Of a DNA stretch of 50,997 nt, positions 1 to 8,900 are shown piece by piece. The notes under the pieces were generated by a model. The model did no database searches. It worked only from the letters and a program-made list of their open reading frames with translations, and was not told where the DNA came from. Position 1 is the stretch's first letter. The number at the start of each line of letters is the position of its first letter. The DNA comes from Coriobacteriia bacterium. GTDB lineage: Bacteria > Actinomycetota > Coriobacteriia > Anaerosomatales > Anaerosomataceae. A program made the translations under genes and the position numbers. The stretch covers positions 1 to 50,997 of the forward strand of contig JAFGNP010000053.1 of the NCBI GenBank assembly GCA_016926975.1. Direction: 5' to 3'.

Positions 1-265
1 CATCGTCGCGTACGTCGATGTTGAACACGGCGTCGATGTCCTCCGAGGAGGTGAGTCCCTCCACGAACCGCGCTCCGGTATCACCCGCATCCTGGTTGAC
101 GATGGCGACCTCGATGTCGAGCGAGTCCCCCTCGCCGATGCTCCCGAGCGCAGATCCGAGGATGAAGATGAGTCCAAGCGGCATCGCGAGCATCACGAGC
201 AGCGCGGCGCGATCGCGCGCCATGATCTTGGTGTCCTTAGCAGCGATATTCAGCAGTCGCGGCAT
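1..265 (-). CDS. ABC-2 type transporter permease, N-terminal part (cut by window edge)
   Basis: An open frame starts at an ATG at 263-265 and runs off the left end of the window, giving 88 codons. It begins MPRLLNIAAKDTKIMARDR, followed by a hydrophobic segment at about residues 20-41 (AALLVMLAMPLGLIFILGSA) and then a soluble stretch. This is the usual start of ABC-2 permeases: a cytoplasmic helix with a KD..xxRDR motif, a first membrane helix, then a large extracellular loop. The start lies 2 bp after the stop of the ATPase gene at 268-1206, so the two are very probably one operon encoding an exporter. The substrate cannot be told from this fragment. The family call is fairly sure; the rest of the gene is outside the window. 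Confidence 0.75.
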   Translation of the reverse strand, partial: MPRLLNIAAKDTKIMARDRAALLVMLAMPLGLIFILGSALGSIGEGDSLDIEVAIVNQDAGDTGARFVEGLTSSEDIDAVFNIDVRDD

Positions 266-267
266 CG

Positions 268-1206
268 TCAGTCCCGCAGGCTCTTGCCGGTGAGATGTAG
301 GAAGACACTCTCGAGGTTCGGCTCTGTCACCGAGACCGAGGTGACGTGCGCGCCCTCACTCTCAAGGGTGGCCACCAGCTTGCCGAGGATCGAGCCGCTG
401 CTCGGCGTCAGCACCTGCAGCGCGCTGTCCGTGCGATCGGCCTGCTTCACCCCCGCGATCGCGCGAACATCCTCGAGCACGCCTTCGCTCACGTCGGTGA
501 CCTTCACATCCACGACGTCCATGCCGCCCACTACATTGCGCAGTTCGTTCAGCGTGCCGGATGCGATTATCTGGCCGTGATCCATAATCGCGATGCGGTC
601 GCAGAGGTACTCGACTTCTTCCATGTAATGGCTGGTATAGAGCACGGTCATGCCCGACGCGTTCAACTGCTTGACGGTCTCGAGGATGTGATTGCGGCTC
701 TGCGGGTCGATGCCTACGGTCGGCTCGTCCATCAGCAGCACCTTGGGTTTGTGGAGGATTCCGGCCGCGATGTTCACGCGCCTCTTCATGCCTCCCGAGT
801 ACTTCTCGATGCGCTCCTTCGCGCGGTCCGCGAGTCCGGCAAGTTCGAGCGCGTCCGCAACGGCCTGCTTGAGCTCACTCCCTGCAAGGCCGTACATCTG
901 GCCCCAGAACGACAGGTTCTCTGCCGCGGTGAGCGTGGGATACAGGGCTATCTCCTGCGGAACGATACCGAGCGCCGACTTCACTGCACCCGGCGCAGAG
1001 GCGACGCTGCTGCCGTCAACGGCGATGGAGCCTGCACTGGGTTCGATCAGGCACGAGATCATCGAGATGGTGGTGGTCTTCCCGGCACCGTTGGGACCCA
1101 GCAGGCCGAAGAGCTCACCCTGCTCGATGGCGAACGACACGCCATCGACGGCGATGAGATCGCCAAACCGCTTGACGAGCTTGCTGACCTCTACGATCGC
1201 GCTCAT
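268..1206 (-). CDS. ABC transporter ATP-binding protein (DrrA/ABC-2 exporter type)
   Basis: This is a 312-residue nucleotide-binding subunit of an exporter. Visible motifs are Walker A GPNGAGKTTT, the ABC signature YSGGMKRRVN, Walker B VLLMDEP and the switch histidine in TSHYMEE. The C-terminal 90 residues after the ATPase core resemble the accessory domain of DrrA-like proteins. I chose the ATG at 1204-1206 because a strong GGAGGGG ribosome site lies just upstream; the frame is open 28 codons further but those codons show no family similarity. The permease gene follows after 2 bp, giving an ATPase-permease operon on the minus strand. Substrates of this family include antibiotics, lipids and polysaccharides; nothing here decides between them. 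Confidence 0.92.
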   Translation of the reverse strand: MSAIVEVSKLVKRFGDLIAVDGVSFAIEQGELFGLLGPNGAGKTTTISMISCLIEPSAGSIAVDGSSVASAPGAVKSALGIVPQEIALYPTLTAAENLSFWGQMYGLAGSELKQAVADALELAGLADRAKERIEKYSGGMKRRVNIAAGILHKPKVLLMDEPTVGIDPQSRNHILETVKQLNASGMTVLYTSHYMEEVEYLCDRIAIMDHGQIIASGTLNELRNVVGGMDVVDVKVTDVSEGVLEDVRAIAGVKQADRTDSALQVLTPSSGSILGKLVATLESEGAHVTSVSVTEPNLESVFLHLTGKSLRD

Positions 1207-1363
1207 GACCCCTCCGTACGATCTCTCGTTCGCCACAAGCCGTTCTTTGCCTATGATAGGAAGTCGCACACCGACAGATGTTACCCGCAATGACGCAGTG
1301 CTATCGGGATCAGGATCGGCCCTCCTACGAGCTGCCGGTCGTTACTTGAATCGAGGGGCAGTC

Positions 1364-2170
1364 ATGACACATGCCGGAGGCAAGACCAGAACCATCGTCT
1401 TCGTGTTCCTGACCGTCACGGTTCTGTGCTGCATCGGCATAGCGATCTGGGCGGTGACCGCGAACCGCTCCCCACAGCCGGAGACGACGGCCGAAGTCGA
1501 GCAGGCGCCCGCAAGCGCCGAAGAGACCCCTCCGGCACCGGCACCCGAACAGGAAGCGACCATCGATACCGAGACGCAGGTCGTTGCAGAGAGCATCCGG
1601 ACTGCAGAGGAAGGGTGGGCGTCCCACATCACCGGTGTCGAGACCAGAACCATGCTCAGACGCCCGGTCATCGTCGTCTCCACCGACATCGGCCCGGAAC
1701 AGGCGGGGCTGTCGGATGTATTCTCGTCTGACCTGGCATCGTTCATCGGTGGCCTGAGCTCTCCGGACGGTGCCCCGTACACCTATTACGTACAGATCCT
1801 CTCCTCCGAGGGTGACATGCTGGGATCCATCGGTCTTGCCGACGAACGGTGGGCCTTGGATACTCCCCCGGTACCCTGGGATGCTGACAGTCTCTACACG
1901 TGGCTGGATCAGGTGTACGGGTCGGGTTCGCCCTCGCCGGAGGCGTGGTTCAACCGCATCACAAGCGTGGACAGCGGCTCCGGGGGACATGTCGTCATAC
2001 GCACGGACCTCGACCAGAGCGTCCAGGCGGACCTCGCCTGTGCTCAGACCATCATCGATGCGGTCAACTCCTCCGGGGCCACATTCTCCACCGAAGTGCG
2101 AGTCATCTTCGGCGATGGGAAGTTCGAGTGGAGCAGCCTGCTGGACGGCATCGACCCCTACAGTCCGTAG
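1364..2170 (+). CDS. membrane-anchored protein of unknown function
   Basis: This 268-residue protein is not recognised. Residues 10-33 form one hydrophobic membrane segment (TIVFVFLTVTVLCCIGIAIW and on). It is followed by a Pro/Glu/Ala-rich linker at about 38-65 and then a globular domain of about 200 residues that would sit outside the cell. The ATG at 1364 is preceded by a GAGGGG ribosome site; the same frame is open much further upstream but that part is the antisense of the ABC ATPase gene. The gene is divergent from the ABC operon. The domain has repeated short beta-like stretches and no cysteines that suggest a lipoprotein or metal site. It is a real gene judging by start, codon pattern and a clear domain plan; its function is unknown. 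Confidence 0.75.
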   Translation: MTHAGGKTRTIVFVFLTVTVLCCIGIAIWAVTANRSPQPETTAEVEQAPASAEETPPAPAPEQEATIDTETQVVAESIRTAEEGWASHITGVETRTMLRRPVIVVSTDIGPEQAGLSDVFSSDLASFIGGLSSPDGAPYTYYVQILSSEGDMLGSIGLADERWALDTPPVPWDADSLYTWLDQVYGSGSPSPEAWFNRITSVDSGSGGHVVIRTDLDQSVQADLACAQTIIDAVNSSGATFSTEVRVIFGDGKFEWSSLLDGIDPYSP

Positions 2171-2185
2171 CCCGGGAGTGAAAGA

Positions 2186-2216
2186 GCGGCCGGCCTCCCG
2201 AGGGATGACCGGCCGC
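2186..2216 (-). terminator. rho-independent terminator of tRNA-Ala
   Basis: An 8-bp GC stem (GCGGCCGG paired with CCGGCCGC) is followed on the minus strand by TCTTTC. It lies 8 bp past the encoded CCA end of tRNA-Ala, so it probably ends that transcript. It could also help end the convergent gene at 1364-2170, though the plus-strand side lacks a T run. Confidence 0.6.
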
Positions 2217-2224
2217 GCGTGATC

Positions 2225-2299
2225 TGGTGGACGAGATCGGATTCGAACCGACAACCCCCTGCGTGCAAAGCAGGTGCGCTCCCGTTGCGCCACTCGCCC
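2225..2299 (-). tRNA. tRNA-Ala (anticodon UGC)
   Basis: The minus strand folds as a complete cloverleaf. The acceptor stem pairs GGGCGAG with CTCGTCC and includes the G3:U70 pair that identifies alanine tRNAs. The D stem is GCGC/GCGC, the anticodon stem CCTGC/GCAGG has loop TTTGCAC (anticodon TGC), and the T arm is GTCGG-TTCGAAT-CCGAT. The CCA end is encoded. A TATACT -10-like element lies at about 2333-2338 upstream on the same strand. Confidence 0.96.
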
Positions 2300-2373
2300 G
2301 TGACTGCCGCTTCCGCGGTCCGCAGACGGAGAGTATAGCACCTGACTCCGAACCCGTGAGGACGCGCACAAAC

Positions 2374-2575
2374 GGCGGGTGCACCTGTAGGCACACCCGC
2401 CGTGATCTCACAGTCACCGGGGCGGCCTTCGCACCGCCCGAGTCGCCCCTCCAAAGGGCCATCCTGAGGAGTTCTTGGCCGACAGACGCTTGTCCGCCCC
2501 GCGGCCTCACACCTTCAGCTTCCAGAGGCTTATGCCCGGTACCCCGCGGTTCGCGTGAACGACCATACACGTAGT
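2374..2575 (-). ncRNA. candidate structured RNA, class unknown
   Basis: The 2300-2917 interval has no convincing protein gene. Read on the minus strand it shows consecutive inverted repeats: CGTG/CACG (2571-2554), CCGCG/CGCGG (2549-2545 with 2503-2499) enclosing GCCTC/GAGGC (2529-2525 with 2508-2504), TGTC/GACA-type pairing (2494-2481), GGGCGG/CCGCCC (2439-2420), and a final 8-bp stem GGCGGGTG/CACCCGCC (2401-2374) followed by GTTTGTG, which resembles an intrinsic terminator. I compared it by eye with tmRNA, RNase P RNA, SRP RNA, 6S RNA, T-box and common riboswitches and found no match to their conserved cores. The 5' end is not defined. Positions 2576-2917 beyond it show nothing I can name. 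Confidence 0.35.
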
Positions 2576-2917
2576 CGACTTACCTTACATGTACTCTTCG
2601 ATGCTCGAAACGAATCGAACTCTGCACTAACGAACTCGGACTCGCTTACGCGTCACGCGGGACCCTTCATCGACCACCCCGGTGTAAAACGCTGAAACCG
2701 AATCACTCACTCGATGCAGTCACCTCGCTTCGATGAGTCACCCGAAGCGCACATCGCGCCTCTATCTGTTCCTACCCCGGGCGCGAAGATGGAAAACGGG
2801 CACCCCGGTGACGCTGAAGCGCAACTTGCCTGCGCCTGCTCGTGACTTCCATGGCACAATGTACGCAGCCGACAGCAGACACTCGGATAGCGCCTGCCGA
2901 GTGGAGAGAGCGGATGT

Positions 2918-5900
2918 ATGAACCCGAGTACTGACCCGGAATTGACTGCGGCAGCGCGGGCGAACGACCCGCTTCGCGGAGAGCTTCTCGGAGCCGAGCG
3001 ACTCGCCGCATCAGCGCGGGCACTCGCAATGAACCAGAGGTGGACGTACACGCCGTCGCGTGCGCGCACTCCGCTGCTGGGAATGGTTGACCGCGCCGAG
3101 AGCGACCTGGCCGCTGTCTACCGGATACTCGCAGCTGATGTTCGCAAGGACATTCCGATCGCCCCCGCAGCGGAGTGGTTGCTGGACAACTTCTACCTGA
3201 TCGATGAGCAGATCCGCCTGGTGAGGGAGGACCTCCCAGCCGACTACAGTTCAGAGTTGCCCCGGCTGGAAGAGGGGCCGTTCGCCAAACACCCGCGCGT
3301 TTTCGAAGCCGCGATCGACTTGATCATTCACACCGATTCCCGAATCGATCGGGACGGCCTCGGCCTTTTCATCATGGCCTATCAAGATGTATCGCCCCTG
3401 CTCATAGGCGAGGTGTGGGCCGTACCCATCATGCTGCGAATCGCCCTCGTAGAGAACCTGCGAAGGCTGGCACAGCGCATCCTGGAGTCCCACCAGTCGG
3501 TGGTAAGCGGCAACCGGTTCGCGAACGCCCTCATCGTCGCCGCCGATTCCGGACCGGATGCGATCGCGCAGCGGATCGCCGAGCTGGACGTCGCCCACGC
3601 AGATGCCCCGGCCGCCTTCCTCGTCCGGCTGTCGCAACGCCTGGCCGGCCAGGATGCAGCGCTCGCTCCGCTTGCCGACTGGCTGGAGACGGAGCTCGCC
3701 CGGCGCGACGAAAACCTCGAGCAACTCATTCTGGCGACCCATCAGACCCAGGCCGCCGACCAGGTATCCATCGCGAACGCCATCACGAGCATCCGCTTCC
3801 TCGATGGTCTGGAGTGGCGCGAGTTCTTCGAGTACTCCTGCCTGGTAGAGCACGTCCTGCGAGAAGATCCTGCAGGCGTCTACGTACGCATGGATTTCGT
3901 CAGTCGCGACCGATACCGTCACGCCATCGAAGGCATCGCCAAGCGTTGTCCCCTCAGCGAGGTCGAAGTTGCCGAAGCGGCGATCAGCCACTGTCTCGAG
4001 GCGCTTCGCGCCGACCCTGCCGACGGCCTTCGCAGCCATGTCGGCTATTACCTGGTGAGCAAAGGTCGCTACGCTTTCGAAGAGAGCATCCGCTACCGCC
4101 CTCACGCACGCGAGCGCCTGTACCGTGGCCCTCTGGCGGCCCACGGGCTGATCTTCTGGACCTTGCTGGCCGTTGACACCTTCGTGCTAGCCTTGCTGAT
4201 CGGAGCCTTCGCCCTAGTCACTTCCGGGCAGTGGTGGGTAGCAGCCCTGATCGCTCTCCTGGCGGTGGTGCCCGCCTCGGATGTCGCGGTAATCGTCGTG
4301 AACCGGACGGCTGCATGGCTGTGGCCTGCCCGAACACTCCCGAAGATCGATCACCGACAACCGGTGTCCGGCGCTCACCGCACCATGGTGGTGTACACGG
4401 CACTACTCACATCGCCCAAGGCCGCTCAGCATGTCATCGACAACATGGAGGTCGGCTACCTCGCCAACACCGACCACAACGTCACCTTCGCCGTTCTCGC
4501 CGATCTGAAGGCCTCGCCAGACCAGCACACTCCCGCTGACGACACCGTCATCGAAGCAGCGAGACAGGGCATCGACGCGCTGAACGATCGCTACGGGGTG
4601 TCCGGAGAGCGCCCCTTCAACCTCTTCGTGCGAGGAAGAACCTGGAGCGAGTACGACTCCGTCTGGATGGGCTGGGAGCGCAAGCGCGGGGCCCTCACCG
4701 AGTTCTGCAGTCTGCTCCGCGGGGCCACCGACACTTCGTTCGAGGTCGTGGACGGCGACAGCTCCGCGTTCCCCGGCGTGACCTTCGTCCTCACGCTGGA
4801 CACCGATACCGTGCTTCCGAGGGATGGCGCGCGCAAGCTGATCTCGACGATCGCGCATCCGCTCAACCGGGCGCGCATGAACGCCGAGAGCCGCACCGTC
4901 CGCAACGGTTACGGACTGGTACAGCCACGAGTCGCCATGTCGCTCGCAGGCTCCTCGGACAGCCTCTTCGCATGGTTGTATTCGGGGGTCACCGGCGTGG
5001 ACCCCTACGCCGGAGCGGTGTCCGACACGTACCAGGATGTGTTCGGCGAGGGCTCCTTCACCGGCAAGGGCATCTTCGAGGTGGACGTCTTCAACGCTGC
5101 GCTCGAGGACCGCTTCTGCGAGAACATGCTCCTCTCCCATGACCTGCTGGAAGGGTCGTACCTGCGCACTGCCCTAGCCTCCGATGTCGAGGTCTTCGAC
5201 GATCAGCCCGCCAGCTACATCTCGCACTGCGCACGACTTCACCGCTGGGTCCGCGGAGACTGGCAGACCCTGCCCTGGCTGCTGCCGCGCGTTCCGACAC
5301 CGGCGGGTGCTGAGCGCAATCCGCTGACGACCCTCCACCGATGGAAGATCACCGACAATCTGAGGCGCAGTCTGCATCCGCCTCTCGCATTCCTGCTCGC
5401 CATCGTCGGCTTTGCCTTGCTCCCCGACGCTCCCTGGACCTGGCTGGCGGTAGTTCTGGCACTGCTCTTCTTCCCGCTGTACTTCGGTCTGGCCGATTCG
5501 ATCGTCTTTCGGCGACCGCCAGCAGACACCAGAAGCGACCGGACCACTTTCGTTTCCGATCTCCGCCGCGATCTGCTGAGGAACACCTTGAACGTCGCCG
5601 TCCTGCCCCATCAGGCATACCTGATGACGGACGCCATCTGCAGGGCGCTGTGGCGCATGACGATCAGCAAGTGCAATCTCCTTGAGTGGGAGACCGCAGC
5701 CGAAGCCGAGCGCCGGCTCGGCATCACCGTCCTGCCAGCTTTCGTGCGACGGATGTGGCCTGCCAGCGCGTTGACGATGGTCGCTGCTGCTCTTGTCGCG
5801 TTCAGCCCTGGAGGAATCGCGGCTCTCCTCGCTGCCACCCCGCTGCTGATCGTCTGGTTCACGGCGCCGGTATCGGCTTGGACCGTCAGTAGGCCGATAG

Positions 5901-8900
5901 AGGAAGAAGAGTCCCCGATCACGGCAACGGATACCGCTGCCATGCGCAGGTTGGCGCGAAAGACCTGGCGGTTCTTCCAGACGTTCGTAACGCCCGAAGA
6001 CCACCATCTCGCGCCGGACAACTACCAGGAGGAACCGAAGGGCGAGTTGGCGCACCGCACCTCCCCCACGAACATGGGGCTACAGCTCCTCTCGTACCTG
6101 ACCGCCTACGACCTCGGCTACATCACCATCGCCGGCTTGACAGAGCGTGTGTCTCACACGCTGAACACGATGGCCGGCATGGAGCGCTTCCGCGGGCACT
6201 TCTACAACTGGTACGACACCACCAGCCTGCAGCCTCTGCGCCCGACGTACGTGTCCACGGTCGACTCGGGCAACCTGGCAGGCCATCTCGTGGCGCTCAG
6301 GGTGGCGCTGATAGAAATCTCGGAGCGACCGCTGGTCTGCGAGTCGACACTCGCAGGCATAGCCGACGCGGCACGTCTGGCACTCGAGGACCTCCAGGCC
6401 GCAAGGGCTGAGGCGCCTTCCGGCACGTCTCTGACCGAGGCGCGCACCGCTCTCGAGGAGGTCATCAGACGCATCGGCCTGGACGACCCGCCGTCCAACC
6501 TGGGTGAGTGGCTCGCCGCCATCGAGGGCCTTGCCGCGCTGACGGACAGCCTGGGAGCCTCTCTGGCGCCCCTGCTGCGGGACGAAGACACGGAGCCGAT
6601 TCGCGCGGCGCACCGGTCCATCTGTGATGTCGCCGATACTGTGCGCGCAACGCTGGACCTTATCGGCACCTACGCGCCCTGGGCCCGAGAAGTGCTCGCA
6701 GGCATCGGCTCGCATTCGGGCACGCCCGACCCGGCCTTGCAGCCCCTGCTATCGCACGTGCCCAGCCTGGTCGGTCTTGCCGAGGGGCTCGATGACGCCC
6801 TCACCGCCCTTGACGCGCTCCAGGCGCTGGACGGACCCGACTCGCCGTGGGCGGCCAGGGTCAGCGCAGCCATCAGGAGCGGCCGCACTGCCGCACACGC
6901 GCTACTGGCCGAGCTCAGACTCGACGCCGATATCGCCCGCGAGATGTGGGAGCACACCGACTTCTCGATGCTCTTCGACGAGAGCAGGCTGCTGTTCTCC
7001 ATCGGATTCAATGCCGCCGAGGGCAGGCTGGACGACTCCTACTACGACATGCTCGCGAGCGAATGCCGCCTGGCAAGCTTCCTGGCCATCGCCAAGGGCG
7101 AGACGCCACAGGAGCACTGGTTCCGTCTCGGACGCGCCATAACGCGCACTGAAGGAGGAACGGCGCTCGTCAGTTGGAGTGCAAGCATGTTCGAGTACCT
7201 GATGCCGCTCCTGGTGATGAAGAACTGGCCTCTGACTCTGCTGGACCGCACCTACAAGAGCGTGGTCCGCCGACAGATACAGTACGGCCAACAGCGAGGC
7301 GTACCGTGGGGTGTCTCGGAGTCGGCGTTCAACGCCAAGGACGCAGAGCTCACCTACCAGTATCAGGCGTTCGGGGTGCCGGGGCTCGGACTGAAGCGCG
7401 GACTCTCGAACGACGTGGTCATCGCACCGTACGCCACCGTGCTCGCACTCATGGTTTCTCCGCGAGAGGCTCTGGACAATATGGCAGTTCTGGCCAGGCA
7501 GGGTGCCGAGGGCCGTTACGGCTTCTACGAAGCGATCGATTACACGCCCGGCCGTGTTCCGGCAGGCAAGGAACGCGCCATCGTGCGTACGTACATGGCC
7601 CACCACCAGGGCATGAGCTTCGTGTCGCTGGGCAACATGCTCACGGACAATCGCATGCAGGACCGGTTCCACGCCGATCCGAGAATCGCATCCGGCGAGC
7701 TGCTGCTCCAGGAGCGCGTACCGCGCAGGATCCAACTCGCCCAGCCGCGGGTAGAGGAAGTGGAGTTCGTGCGCTCGGTACGCGAGACACCGCCCCCGGT
7801 GACGCGCGCCTATCCTCTGGCAGACACGAGAGTCCCCGCAACGCACTTCCTGTCCAACGGCAGCTACTCGGTCATGGTCACCAACGGCGGAGGCGGTTAC
7901 AGCCGTTGGAGAGACCGTACGGTCACGAGGTATCGCGAAGACATCACCCGCGACTGCTGGGGAACGTTCTTCTACCTGAAGAACGTCGAGACCGGCGCGG
8001 TCTGGTCGGCGACGTTCCAGCCCTCGCTAGCCCAGCCCGACGACTATCACGTGACCTTCTCGGCCGACAAGGCGGACTTCCGTCGTCTCGACGGTGACGT
8101 CGAAACGCACACGGAGGTAATCGTATCTCCCGAGGACGATGCTGAAGTCCGCCGACTGACGATCACCAATCACGGGCGGCAGATACTCTCGCTCGAAGTG
8201 ACTTCCTACCTCGAGGTGACGCTTGCACCGAGGGGGATGGATCACGCACACAAGGCGTACAGCAACCTGTTCGTAGAGACAGAAGCGGTCGATGACCTGC
8301 GCGCACTACTGTTCACTCGCAGACCCCGGTCCGACGAAGAGGCCCGCTACTGGGGCGTGCACATGCTCGCCTGCGAGCACAGCGGTGTCTGTTCCTGGTC
8401 CTACGAGACCGACAGAGCGAAGTTCCTCGGAAGACTGAGAACTCCCGTGAACGCAAGCGCGATCTGGGAAGATGCCCGACTCACCGGAACCACCGGAGCA
8501 GTCCTGGATCCCATCTGCGCAATCCGACAGCCTGTCGTGGTGCCCCCCGGAGAGACCGTACACCTTGCATACGTCACGGGCGCTGCCGATTCGCGGGAAG
8601 GCGCCGTGACGCTCGCCGAGAAGTACCAGGACATCACCAACGCGCAGCGTGCGGCGGATCTCGCCTGGTCCAGCAGCCAGATCGAGCTCCGGGACCTCGG
8701 CCTGACGCCAGAGGAGTCTGTGACGTTCCTGCGGCTCGCCTCCCGCATGCTGCTGACCGATCCGTTCTCCCGCCTGAAATCCTGCACGGAGACCGAGAAC
8801 CGTCTGCCCATGTCGGGCCTGTGGCAGATAGGCATCTCCGGAGACGAACCGATCCTGCTCGTGACCATCGAGCAACTTGAAGAGACCCCGCTGGTTCGGC

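Noticed and set aside
346-1293. Long plus-strand open frame opposite the ABC ATPase gene
   Set aside because: His/Arg-rich translation without family similarity, and the minus-strand frame is a textbook ABC ATPase; it is an antisense shadow.
1325-2371. 348-codon minus-strand frame opposite the membrane protein at 1364
   Set aside because: It runs straight through tRNA-Ala and has no ribosome site; the plus-strand frame has a membrane helix and a good start.
2574-2700. Possible tmRNA or SRP RNA in the 2300-2917 gap
   Set aside because: No tRNA-like end, no tag-peptide frame and no SRP Alu or GGAAGC-type core; kept only as an unknown structured RNA.
2826-2860. Promoter-like TTGCCT and CACAAT upstream of the glucan synthase
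   Set aside because: The spacing is 23 bp, too long for a standard promoter; no better -35 element was found.
6902-7846. Long minus-strand frames inside the glucan synthase gene (also 9014-9820 and 9884-10633)
   Set aside because: They mirror the codon pattern of a strongly conserved GC-rich gene and show no domain of their own.
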